In this document: positions 55,285 through 64,000 of the stretch, piece after piece | How positions within the stretch are numbered: the first letter of the stretch is position 1 | Layout of the letters: each line of letters starts with the position of its first letter | NCBI RefSeq assembly: GCF_964026575.1 | Contig: NZ_OZ032161.1 | Location: forward strand, 1,508,721-1,572,720 | DNA length: 64,000 nt | Direction of reading: 5' to 3' | DNA from: Candidatus Tisiphia endosymbiont of Melanophora roralis | Lineage (GTDB): Bacteria > Pseudomonadota > Alphaproteobacteria > Rickettsiales > Rickettsiaceae | The notes under the pieces: generated by a model | The model's database searches: none | The model's input: the letters and a program-made list of their open reading frames with translations, nothing else | Told to the model about the DNA's origin: nothing | Program-made: the position numbers and the translations under genes

Positions 55285-56448
55285 TTAAACCTTAACTGGC
55301 ATAATCACGAAAACATCTTTAGGATTCTGAAGGGTTTTCAATAACATTGGTGATGATGCATTTAAAAAGTGTAGCTCAACTTGGTTTGCTTTAGTAGCAC
55401 TTAACACAGCACTTAGTGCATCAGTAAGATATTTAGGATTAAAACCTATAGACAGAGTATCTTCATGATCAAAAATGCATAAATTACTTTCATCTAGAGA
55501 ACATGGTATGCATTCTTTAGCCACGCCTCTTGCTTCTCCAGAAGCGGTAATTTCAAGCAAGTCTTTTGATAAAATCAATTTTATTGCTTGAAATTTGTCT
55601 ATAGTTATTGTCGCTACTCTATCTATAGCATCAGCTAGCAACTTGGTATTAATAGTAAGTTTATAGTTGTTCTCTGCTGGGATAAAAGCTTGATAATCCG
55701 GAAAAGTTCCATCAATTAGTTTTGATACCATTATAATATCATTACAAACAAATTTAATCCTATTAACACTTAGAAAAATTTCAGTTTCCAGTTGAATATT
55801 CTTAGGGTCTTTCAATATTTTAACAATTTCCTCAAGAGTCTTTTTAGGTAAAATAACTCCAAACTCGCTAGCATTATTGGCTATTTTTACTACTGACACT
55901 GATAATCTATGCCCATCGGTGCTAGCCATATAACATTCTTCATCTTTTACACAGAAATAAACACCATTAAGATTATAACGAGTTTCATCAACGGATACCG
56001 AAAACAAAGTACCGTCGATCATTTTAACAAAATCACTACAAGGTATTTTTAAAGTAGCTTCAACATTAATATCATCTAATGCAGGGAACTGGTTAGCATG
56101 TAGGGTTAGTAGGTTAAAAGCACAATTCTTTCCTAGAATTTCAAGTTGATCTGTTTCATTTGAGACACTGAGCGTTACATCATTATCAGATATCTTTCTT
56201 ATTATGTCATTTAATGTTTTAGTAGATACCATTATTTCGCCTTCACTTATTACTTGAGCTGCTACTTTTTGGCTTAAATATATTTCCATGTTAGTAGTTA
56301 TTAGCTCTAGCTTACCATCCTTAGATGATAATTTAACATGACTAAGCTCAGCAATTACGTTACGTTTTTCTACCACAGAATTGGCAAAAGCCAAAGCATG
56401 AGTTAATGTTTTTGTCTCAACTATTATTTTTAAGTTATTATTATTCAT
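55285..56448 (-). CDS. dnaN: DNA polymerase III beta clamp
   Basis: 387 residues, near the family length. Three-domain sliding clamp with [10 protein letters not shown]-like repeats, [26 protein letters not shown] and the C-terminal FVIMPVKV, close to the MPMR-type end. It tethers the polymerase to DNA. Not beside dnaA here. Confidence 0.96.
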   Translation of the reverse strand: MNNNNLKIIVETKTLTHALAFANSVVEKRNVIAELSHVKLSSKDGKLELITTNMEIYLSQKVAAQVISEGEIMVSTKTLNDIIRKISDNDVTLSVSNETDQLEILGKNCAFNLLTLHANQFPALDDINVEATLKIPCSDFVKMIDGTLFSVSVDETRYNLNGVYFCVKDEECYMASTDGHRLSVSVVKIANNASEFGVILPKKTLEEIVKILKDPKNIQLETEIFLSVNRIKFVCNDIIMVSKLIDGTFPDYQAFIPAENNYKLTINTKLLADAIDRVATITIDKFQAIKLILSKDLLEITASGEARGVAKECIPCSLDESNLCIFDHEDTLSIGFNPKYLTDALSAVLSATKANQVELHFLNASSPMLLKTLQNPKDVFVIMPVKV

Positions 56449-56460
56449 ATTATTTAGTAT

Positions 56461-57195
56461 TTATCCTTTAATTACAATGGTGGATAATATGGTACGGTTA
56501 TATAATTCTCCAGTATGGCAGGAACGTCGATAACTTGGATATTTCTCAGGGTTAGTATATGTATCTTCTAGCATCTTTGTTATATCTTTAATACCAGCTT
56601 CTTGCAGTTGAAGTTCTACATAAGCTGGTAAATCGAACATATAATGCTTTGTTCTCAAGGAGGCACTAAAAAACTTTGAGTTCTCAGCCCGCTGCTTTAT
56701 AAAATTATCGTAAAATTCTTGGTCTACCTCATAAGAATATTGTTGAATACTAGGGCAAATAATAGCTTTAATATTTTTTGCTCCTTTCTCATGCATTAGT
56801 TTTACCAAATTATTAGTGATACCAGCTTTAGCTCCACGCCAACCACAATGAGCTGCCCCTATAACCTTACCATCTTCGCTACTAAGTAGAATAGGAACGC
56901 AATCAGCAGTTTGTACTGTTAGTACTAGATTTTTTTTGGTAGTAACTGCTCCATCACCTTCGGGATCAGTCTTAACATCACTATCAGCATCAATAACTTT
57001 GTTACCATGCATTTGCTGTAGGATAACAATATTCTCGGCATCATAATATTTAACTACTGTTAGCCGATTATTCTCGACACTTTCTAAGATACTAGAATCA
57101 CCCAGCTTATTTTTTTTACTATAAATATGACTAGATTGCTTGAAGCTTCCATCAAAAATTTTATAATAAACTTTATTCTTTATAAACTCATCCAC
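56461..57195 (-). CDS. pgeF: laccase-domain protein PgeF (YfiH)
   Basis: 244 residues. Motifs ILQQMHGNKVI, VQTADCVPILL, GAAHCGWRGAKAGI and YEVDQEFYDNF, with His and Cys metal ligands of the DUF152 family. Members act on purine nucleosides or edit peptidoglycan in other bacteria. The start is a GTG at 57195, directly next to the ATG of the divergent gene at 57196, so no intergenic space exists unless the real start is internal. Confidence 0.9.
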   Translation of the reverse strand: MDEFIKNKVYYKIFDGSFKQSSHIYSKKNKLGDSSILESVENNRLTVVKYYDAENIVILQQMHGNKVIDADSDVKTDPEGDGAVTTKKNLVLTVQTADCVPILLSSEDGKVIGAAHCGWRGAKAGITNNLVKLMHEKGAKNIKAIICPSIQQYSYEVDQEFYDNFIKQRAENSKFFSASLRTKHYMFDLPAYVELQLQEAGIKDITKMLEDTYTNPEKYPSYRRSCHTGELYNRTILSTIVIKG

Positions 57196-58074
57196 ATGAC
57201 CACCCTACAGCAATTTATCCATACACTATCAGATCATTTGCAAAAGAACAATGCTTTACAAAAAATCATTAAGAAATTTCAAACAGACTACTCGCTAATA
57301 GCTTGCATCGGAGTAGAAATAGAATTTTATTTAAGCAAAAATATCGATCCTCTCGAATTTCAGACTCTACTTGGAATAGCAGTTAAGAAAGAAAAAGGAG
57401 CTAATCAATTTGAGGTAGATTTGCCGCCTTCCACTAACATAATTGAGTATATAGAAAAAATTAGTAGCACTAAGTCTAAAATACAAATTATTGCAGAAAA
57501 ATTACGGGGTAATGTAAATTTTTCTGCCAAACCATTTGCAAGCGATTATGGTAGTAGTATGCATTTTCATGTAAATTTTATATCCCCAAATAATTTGGAG
57601 AATTGTATACTTAATATTGATCTAATGGGTCAAAGTATCTGTCATTATATGCTTGACACTTTCTTGATATTCATGCCAAATGAAGATGATTACCTTCGTT
57701 TGGATAAGAATTTTATGGCACCAACTAATGTATCTTTTGGTAATAATAATAGAACTGTTGCACTGCGTATCCCTGACCTCTCTCCTAAAAGACTAGAACA
57801 TAGAATAGCAAATCCACTAACTGATCCTTATTTAGCAATTTTTACTATTTTAAACTCTATATTTCTAGGTTTAAAATTTCCTGATAAAATAAATAATATC
57901 AACAAAATATATGGCAATGCTTTTGATCAACAATATAATTTAGTGTCATTCCCCAAATCATTAACAGAAGCATTAAAGCTATTTAATTTGGAGTTTTTTA
58001 TATACCTAAATGATAATAGACAAAGAGAACTAGCTACTCTAGAATCACTACTAGAAATAATGAAGAAATTATAG
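57196..58074 (+). CDS. glutamine-synthetase-like catalytic domain protein
   Basis: 292 residues from the ATG at 57196. It shows GS catalytic-barrel motifs in order: CIGVEIEFYL (the GPExEFFL region, about 34), ASDYGSSMHFHVN (GSGMHxH region, about 120), FMAPTNVSFGNNNRTVALRIP (about 174) and RLEHRIANPLTDPYLAIFTIL (about 201). The N-terminal beta-grasp domain and about 150 residues are missing relative to full GS. It may be a ligase of reduced size or a relic. No fixed substrate can be named. Confidence 0.7.
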   Translation: MTTLQQFIHTLSDHLQKNNALQKIIKKFQTDYSLIACIGVEIEFYLSKNIDPLEFQTLLGIAVKKEKGANQFEVDLPPSTNIIEYIEKISSTKSKIQIIAEKLRGNVNFSAKPFASDYGSSMHFHVNFISPNNLENCILNIDLMGQSICHYMLDTFLIFMPNEDDYLRLDKNFMAPTNVSFGNNNRTVALRIPDLSPKRLEHRIANPLTDPYLAIFTILNSIFLGLKFPDKINNINKIYGNAFDQQYNLVSFPKSLTEALKLFNLEFFIYLNDNRQRELATLESLLEIMKKL

Positions 58075-58799
58075 TGTTACAAACTTTAAAAAAAAGTACT
58101 TTAAAAATCGGTAAGCGCCAAGTGCAATTATTACCTTTATTACTTACTATATTAGCATTTGTAATTCTCTTATCACTTGGGTTTTGGCAAATTGCTAGAT
58201 TACAGGAAAAAGAACTGTTTTTAAGTTCAATGAAAAATAATCTTAATAATCCGCCAATTGATATAAAAACACTTAGTGGAAATAAATTATATGCTAAAAT
58301 AAGGGCGAACGGCTATTTTCTAGTGGGTAAGAATTTACATCTTTATGGACGCAGATCAATGTCCACTGAAAAAGATGGTTATTATTTAGTTACCCCATTT
58401 CAAACTGATGATAACAAGATAATCTTGGTTGTACTAGGGTGGTTTGCTGGGAGGCATAAAAAAAATATTGATAATATAATAGATAACTCTATGGAAATTA
58501 CAGGTGTAATTCTTCCCGGTGAAAAAACAAAGCTGTTTGTACTGGATAATGATGTTAAAAACAATGTTTGGTTTACCTTGGATTTAACTCAAGCCTCTGA
58601 TGTTCTTGGCTTAAAATTAGAAGATTTTTATTTAGTTATGGAGGGTAATAACAATCGATCTGATATTCTTAAAAGTTTGTCGATTGAAAATTTGTTGAAT
58701 GTCAGAAATAATCATTTAGAATATGCTATAACTTGGTTTGCATTAGCGATTTCGTTAGCAGTAATTTTTGTGATTTGTAATTTGTCTAAAAGAAATTAG
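58074..58799 (+). CDS. surf1: SURF1-family cytochrome oxidase assembly protein
   Basis: 241 residues from a GTG at 58074 that shares its first base with the previous stop (TAGTG). N-terminal membrane helix with LLSLGFWQIARLQEKELFL, central LGWFAGRHKKN (the VNRGWxP region, here modified) and a C-terminal helix after NNHLEYAITWFALAISLA. SURF1 helps insert heme a into subunit I. Start and end helices and EYAxTWF are diagnostic. Confidence 0.93.
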   Translation: MLQTLKKSTLKIGKRQVQLLPLLLTILAFVILLSLGFWQIARLQEKELFLSSMKNNLNNPPIDIKTLSGNKLYAKIRANGYFLVGKNLHLYGRRSMSTEKDGYYLVTPFQTDDNKIILVVLGWFAGRHKKNIDNIIDNSMEITGVILPGEKTKLFVLDNDVKNNVWFTLDLTQASDVLGLKLEDFYLVMEGNNNRSDILKSLSIENLLNVRNNHLEYAITWFALAISLAVIFVICNLSKRN

Positions 58800-58827
58800 T
58801 TAATAAAATAAATATAAAGGAGTAGTT

Positions 58828-59295
58828 ATGACATTAAAAATAGGCGATATTGCACCAAATTTTACTATGCCAATAGGTGATAATAGTAAAATCAATTTGT
58901 CAGATTTAACAGGAAAGGTTGTTGTATTATATTTTTATCCTAAAGATGATACACCAGGTTGTACTATCGAGGCCGGTGACTTTAATAAATTAAAACTAGA
59001 ATTTGAAAAAATGAATGCTGTCATTATTGGTGTATCAAAGGATGACTTAAATTCTCACGATAAATTCAAGAAAAAATATTGTTTGGATTTTGATCTTGCA
59101 TCAGATTCTAATTCTGATACTTGTGAAAAATATGGAGTTTGGGTAGAAAAATCAATGTTTGGTAAAAAATATATGGGAGTTGATAGAGCTACTTTCTTAA
59201 TAGATAAAAAAGGCAAGATAGCTTACATTTGGTCAAAAGTACAAGTGGCTGGACATGCTGAAGACGTATTAAATCAGGTACAGAAAATAATATAA
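58828..59295 (+). CDS. bcp: peroxiredoxin Bcp
   Basis: 155 residues. AhpC/TSA fold: GDIAPNFTMPIGD, LYFYPKDDTPGCTIEAGDF with peroxidatic Cys at about 48 and Arg-type downstream motif VDRATFLIDKKGKIAYIW. The second Cys at position +5 of E. coli Bcp is replaced (TIEAGD), so it is probably a one-Cys type. An AAAGGAG ribosome site precedes the ATG. Confidence 0.95.
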   Translation: MTLKIGDIAPNFTMPIGDNSKINLSDLTGKVVVLYFYPKDDTPGCTIEAGDFNKLKLEFEKMNAVIIGVSKDDLNSHDKFKKKYCLDFDLASDSNSDTCEKYGVWVEKSMFGKKYMGVDRATFLIDKKGKIAYIWSKVQVAGHAEDVLNQVQKII

Positions 59296-59316
59296 ACATA
59301 TCTATATTTTAACAGT

Positions 59317-60171
59317 CTATCTTCCAAGAACATATACAAAAGTGAACAAAAACAACCATACTACATCGACAAAATGCCAGTACCAAGCTGCAAATTCAAA
59401 ACCCAAATGACCATTACCTTTCACAAAGTCACCTCGCCGCACTCTATAATAACAAACGCTTAAAAATATAGTGCCAATTATTACGTGAACTCCGTGAAAA
59501 CCTGTTGCTAAGTAAAAATTAGAAGGATAGATTCCATCTTTAAAACCAAAAGCTGCATGATGATATTCATAAGCTTGCATTAAACTAAAAAATACACCAA
59601 GTATTATGGTAAAGCTAAGAGCGGTCATACAATCCTTTTGATTATTTTCCTCAAGAGCATAATGTGCCCAAGTTACTGTTGTACCGGACAACAAAAGAAT
59701 CAATGTGTTAATAAAAGGAATGTCAAAAGGATCAAATGTTTGAATACCAGCAGGAGGCCATACACCAGGCTTTACCACCCATACACCATCTAGCAGTCCT
59801 ACAGGGAAAAGGTTTGCTTTAAAAAATGATCCAAAAAATACAGCAAAAAACATTATTTCTGACAAAATAAATAGTGCCATACCTATCCTTAAGCCGATTC
59901 TTACTGGCTGCGTATGATGTTTTCCAATTAATCCCTCTTTAATTACATCACTCCACCATGAATATAAACAAAAAATCACTGAAAGAATACCAGCTCCAAA
60001 AACATATTCACCAAATCTATATGCATGCATAAACATTATGCTACCGCTAGCTAAAAGCAATAAGGCAAATGAAGTCAGGATTGGCCAAGGACTGGGATCA
60101 ACAAGATGAAATAGATGTTGTTTTTCTTCTAAAGAAACAACATCATTGTTTTTAATAGATATATGTAACAT
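59317..60171 (-). CDS. coxC: cytochrome c oxidase subunit III
   Basis: 284 residues, about seven membrane helices. HLVDPSPWPILTSFALL at the N-terminus (the usual HLVxPSPWP), SEIMFFAVFFGSFF, WPPAGIQTFDPF, and TGFHGVHVIIGTIFLSV followed by WYWHFVDVVWLFLF at the end. Part of the aa3 terminal oxidase in the inner membrane. Subunits I and II are not in the window. Confidence 0.97.
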   Translation of the reverse strand: MLHISIKNNDVVSLEEKQHLFHLVDPSPWPILTSFALLLLASGSIMFMHAYRFGEYVFGAGILSVIFCLYSWWSDVIKEGLIGKHHTQPVRIGLRIGMALFILSEIMFFAVFFGSFFKANLFPVGLLDGVWVVKPGVWPPAGIQTFDPFDIPFINTLILLLSGTTVTWAHYALEENNQKDCMTALSFTIILGVFFSLMQAYEYHHAAFGFKDGIYPSNFYLATGFHGVHVIIGTIFLSVCYYRVRRGDFVKGNGHLGFEFAAWYWHFVDVVWLFLFTFVYVLGR

Positions 60172-60249
60172 AACAAACTCATAAGCAATTCACTGCTTGG
60201 TTATTTTATGCTATCTTCTGTAAATATCAAGAATATACTCAACAGACGC

Positions 60250-60289
60250 GAATTCGGGATAAAAATTAACTAATTCTTATCCCGAATTC
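60250..60289. repeat. solo terminal hairpin of the five-hairpin repeat
   Basis: AATTCGGGATAAAAATTAAC then ATTCTTATCCCGAATT: the H5 stem of the repeat at 22597 and 44440, with one mismatch. The left context ACGCGAATT is also shared with copy 1. H1-H4 are absent. Located in the coxC-pat1 gap. Confidence 0.75.
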
Positions 60290-60295
60290 ATACAA

Positions 60296-61849
60296 TTAAT
60301 ACACTTCAGGAGGAGCGTGTGAAAAATCTGAGCCTCTTCCATCACACGGTACTTCTTGAGCTAAAGCTTCTTGACCACAAGTATTCGAAAGCGAAGCATA
60401 ATCATTATCAGGTATAAACATCTTACTAAAAGAGCTAAGAAGCATATTTTGAGAATTAGTTAACTCAGGTATCTCATCCGTATGATTACCGTTGATGATT
60501 GAGCTAATCCGACCGGATAGAGCTTCAATTTGTGTATTATCTAATACTTGTAAGAACATTTCCAAAAGCTGAGATTCCCTAGGAGTTAAAGTACTCAAGC
60601 CTTTTTGTAGAGTTTCATATTGACTATCATTTAAATCTTTAATCAATAATTGTTGTTTATCACATTCATTCGATATTACACGATTACTAACAGTACTGGA
60701 AGCATTATTATCTTGTCCTTCATCATCAGTATTATCACTCGCTACTAACGCACTAGAAACATTAGATTCGTCAATGTTTGCTGCTTTTAAGCTCTCTTCT
60801 CTATTGACACTCTCAACCAATGTTTTACAGAGATTCTCAAGTAATTCTTTGTTATTTTCTACATATTGCCTACCAATTTCTTTTAATTTAGCTATATTAT
60901 TTGGCTCAACATTATCCAATTTCTTACATTCTTTTGGTATAGGAATTAATATCTCTGTAAATTGACCAGCTTCTGGTAAATCTTTTCTAACTTCATTTGT
61001 AGCACTACTTTCGGTAGCTTTAGTAATTTTGCTTACTATATTTCCTTTAGTTCCCCAACCTATGCAACCATCCAATTTTTTTGATGGTATCTCCATTTCT
61101 TTATTAGTTTGTTCAAAATTGATAGCACAAATCGTCGTATGTTTTAACATTTCTACTTGTTTTTCAATAGTTAGCCCTTCTTTCAGCACTCCTAGAGCTG
61201 ATGCTGCTGGACGATTAGCACTTAAGCCTCCATCGACAAAAGCATAAGGTACTCCAGCATCATAGCCAAAACCACCTACACCCTCTTTATTAACAACAGC
61301 TTTAAAATAAGTAGGAGCTGCCGTAGTAGCAAGAACTACCTCTTTTTTTAGTGGGCTGTTAGGGGCATGACTATCAAAAACTTTATTAGGATCATTTTTG
61401 CCACCTACGTCGAAAACAGGTATAATAACGCGACTTATAGCCTCATCCAATGTACTATTATCCAAATATTTTTCTAACATTGCTTTAAGAGGTTTTTGAC
61501 TATATTTATGGCTGAATATCCTACCGATTGGTCCATTAAAATACCATTTTTGTGGGAAAATATCAGCAGCAGTATTTTCACATAGCTCTAAAGCTTGTTT
61601 TGCTGAAAAAAGCGGTTCTGTTGATCCCTCTTCTTTAGGGATGGTCAATAAAGTTGCAATTAATCCCCCAACGCTAGTGCCAGCAATGATATTGAATAAT
61701 TTAGATATAGGTTTGCCTGTATATTCCTCAATCGCTGCAAGTACAACCAACTCAGCAACCCCCTTAATTCCACCACCTGAGATAGAGAGAATCCTATTTT
61801 CTTGTATTTTATCTATTTTACCTAACTTTGTTCCACCTATGTCGCCCAT
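60296..61849 (-). CDS. pat1: patatin-like phospholipase, Pat1 type
   Basis: 517 residues. Patatin motifs: oxyanion loop ISGGGIKGV (about 24-31), nucleophile elbow AGTSVGG with catalytic Ser at about 60, and FVDGGLSANRP with catalytic Asp at about 207. A long C-terminal part of about 200 residues, rich in Ser, Asn, Gln and Asp, follows the domain, as in Rickettsia Pat1. Such PLA2-like enzymes act on host membranes in studied Rickettsia. No signal peptide is seen, so secretion would be non-classical. Confidence 0.85.
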   Translation of the reverse strand: MGDIGGTKLGKIDKIQENRILSISGGGIKGVAELVVLAAIEEYTGKPISKLFNIIAGTSVGGLIATLLTIPKEEGSTEPLFSAKQALELCENTAADIFPQKWYFNGPIGRIFSHKYSQKPLKAMLEKYLDNSTLDEAISRVIIPVFDVGGKNDPNKVFDSHAPNSPLKKEVVLATTAAPTYFKAVVNKEGVGGFGYDAGVPYAFVDGGLSANRPAASALGVLKEGLTIEKQVEMLKHTTICAINFEQTNKEMEIPSKKLDGCIGWGTKGNIVSKITKATESSATNEVRKDLPEAGQFTEILIPIPKECKKLDNVEPNNIAKLKEIGRQYVENNKELLENLCKTLVESVNREESLKAANIDESNVSSALVASDNTDDEGQDNNASSTVSNRVISNECDKQQLLIKDLNDSQYETLQKGLSTLTPRESQLLEMFLQVLDNTQIEALSGRISSIINGNHTDEIPELTNSQNMLLSSFSKMFIPDNDYASLSNTCGQEALAQEVPCDGRGSDFSHAPPEVY

Positions 61850-62110
61850 AATTATAACTCATTAAAGTTAATAAAAAATATTTATACAACATACATAGTG
61901 GAAGAGCTTGTCAAAAAGATCAAGCTATAGATGATATAAACTACTAATTATTATCTACCTGTATTGTATAATAATCACTATATATTAAATAATAATTAAC
62001 TTTCCTGTAATATATATAGCTTGTTGCAAAAAATAAAATTATTTTACACTTTATAAGTTGGTTAAGTAGTCTATAATCCGATTTAATTAAATTTGATTGA
62101 TAAGATATAG

Positions 62111-63418
62111 ATGAGCAAACCTAAATCCGTTTTTTTATCAGCAATTTCAGGCAATATACTGGAATATTACGATTTCACAGTATATTCAGTATTTTCATTA
62201 GTAATTGGTCATACATTTTTTCCTTCAAGCTCAAAATTTTTACAAATATTGTTGGCTCTTGGGGTATTTGCAGTAGGATTCATTACTAGACCAATTGGTG
62301 GTATATTTTTTGGTTATGTTGGCGATAAATATGGAAGGCGTATAGCCTTAATTATTTCCATGCTTGGTATGACTATACCAACATTTACTATGGGACTAAT
62401 TCCTTCTTATCATGACATAGGAGTTTATGCACCGATAATATTAATCATAATGCGTCTTTTTCAAGGCTTATGTATTAGTGGTGAAGGGGCTGGAGCTGCT
62501 ATTTTTATTCTAGAACATCATCAAAATTTACGACCAGGTTTTACTGCTGGTTTAGTACATGGCTCAAATATGGCTGGTACGTTAATAGCCACCCTTGTAG
62601 GAATTATTATTGAACAATATTTTTATCATTTTGATTTTGCTTGGCGTTTTGCATTTTTACTAGGTGGAGCTATGGGGCTTGTCGGTTTCTATTTGCGTCT
62701 TCGTGTATCAGAGACTCCAATTTTCAAAATGTTAGCTGAACAAAAGAAAACTTTAAAAGCACCTTTTATCAACGTAATTAAGACAGCTTGGAAAGCGATG
62801 TTTTTAACCTTTTGTACAGGTGCAGTTGCTAGTAGCGTCGTCTATTTAGTAAAAACCTATATCATTGTGTATTACCATGATGTTATGCACCTTGATAATA
62901 CAATTGCTCTTACTTATCTTGATAATACAATTGCTCTTACTTATATGTTGTATGCAAATTTTATATCGATGGTATCTATGCCATTATTTGGTGGATTAAC
63001 TGATATTATTGGAAAATTTAAGACTTTAGCTTTAGTAAGCTTAGCGATCTTGATATTGGCTTTACCTATTTTGTTATCTATGTCATTACCGTTCATATGG
63101 CAACAAATTCTAGCGCTAACTATCTTAGGTATTCTTAGTGGGGCAATAGCTGGGGCAGCCTATAGCTTTATTATATCTTTATTTACTCCTGAACAAAAAT
63201 TTTCAGGGGTATCCTTTAGTTATAATTTGGGTATTGCTATATTTGGTGGTACTTCTCCTCTTATTTCTCGTTGGCTTGTTGAAAAAACAGGCTTGTTTTA
63301 TGCCCCTGCCTTTTATATTATGACTACTTCTAGTATATTTTTAGTTATCATTTATTTTATGAGAAATGAAATAAGATGTTTACTTAGCAGGAATTCTTTC
63401 AAAACTAGAAAGAGATAA
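62111..63418 (+). CDS. MFS transporter, ProP/MHS type, with a 27-bp internal duplication
   Basis: 435 residues, 12 predicted helices. GNILEYYDFTVYSVFSLVIG and the motif-A sequence GYVGDKYGRRIALI, SGEGAGAAIFILEHH. Metabolite:H+ symporters of this family (proline, betaine, other organic solutes) are multiplied in Rickettsia. Residues 261-278 read LDNTIALTY twice from an exact 27-bp tandem repeat, lying in a loop before a membrane segment. Otherwise intact, unlike the copy at 38503-39863. Confidence 0.9.
   Translation: MSKPKSVFLSAISGNILEYYDFTVYSVFSLVIGHTFFPSSSKFLQILLALGVFAVGFITRPIGGIFFGYVGDKYGRRIALIISMLGMTIPTFTMGLIPSYHDIGVYAPIILIIMRLFQGLCISGEGAGAAIFILEHHQNLRPGFTAGLVHGSNMAGTLIATLVGIIIEQYFYHFDFAWRFAFLLGGAMGLVGFYLRLRVSETPIFKMLAEQKKTLKAPFINVIKTAWKAMFLTFCTGAVASSVVYLVKTYIIVYYHDVMHLDNTIALTYLDNTIALTYMLYANFISMVSMPLFGGLTDIIGKFKTLALVSLAILILALPILLSMSLPFIWQQILALTILGILSGAIAGAAYSFIISLFTPEQKFSGVSFSYNLGIAIFGGTSPLISRWLVEKTGLFYAPAFYIMTTSSIFLVIIYFMRNEIRCLLSRNSFKTRKR
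62891..62944 (+). repeat. exact 27-bp tandem duplication inside a transporter gene
   Basis: The 27 bp at 62891-62917 (CTTGATAATACAATTGCTCT...) are repeated without a change at 62918-62944, keeping the reading frame. A recent slippage event, or an assembly artefact. Confidence 0.9.
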
Positions 63419-63462
63419 TAAGTTGTTTTAACACTCCTACTATAGTGATGGTATAAATTACT

Positions 63463-64000
63463 ATGACCAGCAACAAAGAAAAAGCAGTAACATGGTTTAC
63501 AAATTTACGTGATCAAGTATGTACTGAATTCGAGAAAATTGAACTTGAATATAGTAAGGCGAAAGGTTTAGCTCCTACGAGATTCATACGATCACCATGG
63601 GACAGAAAAAATGGTGGTGGTGGCGTAATGTCTGTAATGCGTGGTAACTTATTTGAAAAAGTTGGTGTTAATATTTCTACAGTTTTTGGGGAATTATCTC
63701 TAGAATTTAGTAAAAATATACCGGGTACGGAAAATAGTAGGCAATTCTTTGCTACTGGTATTTCTATCGTGGCTCACCTTACTTCTCCATTGGTACCAGC
63801 GGTACATTTCAACACCCGCTATATTGAAACTGCTAATCATTGGTTTGGCGGTGGTGGAGACCTAACGCCATTTTACCCTAATGAAAATGAGACAACAAAA
63901 TTTCATAATGCTTTTAAACATGCTTGTGATAAACATGATCCAAATTATTATCCTAAATTTACAAAACAATGTGATGAGTATTTTTACTTAAAACATAGAA
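63463..64000 (+). CDS. hemF: aerobic coproporphyrinogen III oxidase, 3' end outside window
   Basis: The frame starting MTSNKEKAVTWF runs off the right edge after about 179 residues. RFIRSPWDRKNGGGGVMSVMRGNLFEKVGVN, PAVHFNTRYIET and WFGGGGDLTPFYP are diagnostic of HemF. It converts coproporphyrinogen III to protoporphyrinogen IX with oxygen. It complements hemE, hemJ and hemH at 40-42.6 kb; the hemW product at the left edge is not an isofunctional enzyme. Confidence 0.97.
   Translation, partial: MTSNKEKAVTWFTNLRDQVCTEFEKIELEYSKAKGLAPTRFIRSPWDRKNGGGGVMSVMRGNLFEKVGVNISTVFGELSLEFSKNIPGTENSRQFFATGISIVAHLTSPLVPAVHFNTRYIETANHWFGGGGDLTPFYPNENETTKFHNAFKHACDKHDPNYYPKFTKQCDEYFYLKHR

Overview
The window looks like a chromosome segment of a Rickettsia or a very close relative in the Rickettsiaceae. 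The DNA is AT-rich. Several genes are near-diagnostic: the hemE - origin-like gap - ppsR (RP001-type) arrangement, DUF2610, a DUF2659-like gene beside bamB, a Pat1-type patatin phospholipase, a hydrolase-only SpoT fragment and several Rickettsia palindromic elements (RPEs), some inserted in frame inside genes. The heavy load of insertion sequences, broken genes and toxin-antitoxin remnants suggests an IS-rich symbiotic lineage rather than a streamlined pathogen. The species cannot be fixed from the sequence alone.

Layout. 1-1023: 3'-truncated hemW. 1024-8300: an accessory hotspot with a HEPN/MNT toxin-antitoxin pair, two small inverted-repeat elements, a decayed serine recombinase, and a group II intron that interrupts an rpn-type gene. 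That intron is split by an IS110 - IS5-like - IS110 fold-back array with two perfect 1188-bp arms. 8382-18400: lpxC, yciB, an iron-permease/cupredoxin/CoxF-like group, two adjoining PAP2 phosphatases, coq7, addA (with an in-frame RPE) and a MazG-like gene. 18517-25240: IS remnant, tRNA-Thr, yraN, tRNA-Met, rplM-rpsI, bamB, a five-hairpin repeat, a DUF2659-like gene, cpoB and rpoH. 25340-33840: ctaG, map, radC, wecA, dciA and metG, then an inactivated vapBC, a SIMPL-domain protein, an intact yefM-yoeB and a dead antitoxin gene. 33949-42602: M32 carboxypeptidase, priA, SpoT hydrolase fragment, a broken MFS transporter, and hemJ-hemH-hemE. 42603-42982: probable replication origin. 42983-53206: ppsR, trxA, a second five-hairpin repeat, a wzt-wzm type ABC exporter, a large Nfn-like oxidoreductase, ogt, efp, a degenerate suhB-like gene, DUF2610 and znuC. 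53205-53716: nested repeats. 53728-64000: phaB-type reductase, nfuA, tRNA-Leu, dnaN, pgeF, a glutamine-synthetase-like catalytic domain, surf1, bcp, coxC, pat1, an MFS transporter and the start of hemF.

Functional themes. Five heme genes (hemW, hemJ, hemH, hemE, hemF) sit in the window. Cytochrome-oxidase assembly genes (ctaG, surf1, coxC and a CoxF-like 39-residue protein) are scattered among them. Envelope functions are lpxC, wecA, wzt/wzm, bamB, cpoB and PAP2. 

The most interesting material is non-coding. (1) A roughly 252-bp element of five successive hairpins occurs twice, and three of its stems carry compensatory base changes; a solo terminal hairpin occurs once. (2) Five RPE copies are all exactly 144 bp and flanked by 3-bp ATT/AAT repeats, so each insertion adds 147 bp and keeps frame. 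(3) Two palindromic repeat families are nested inside each other in both directions, one with an 11-bp target duplication. (4) A candidate IS110 bridge RNA with three hairpins lies upstream of each IS110 transposase.
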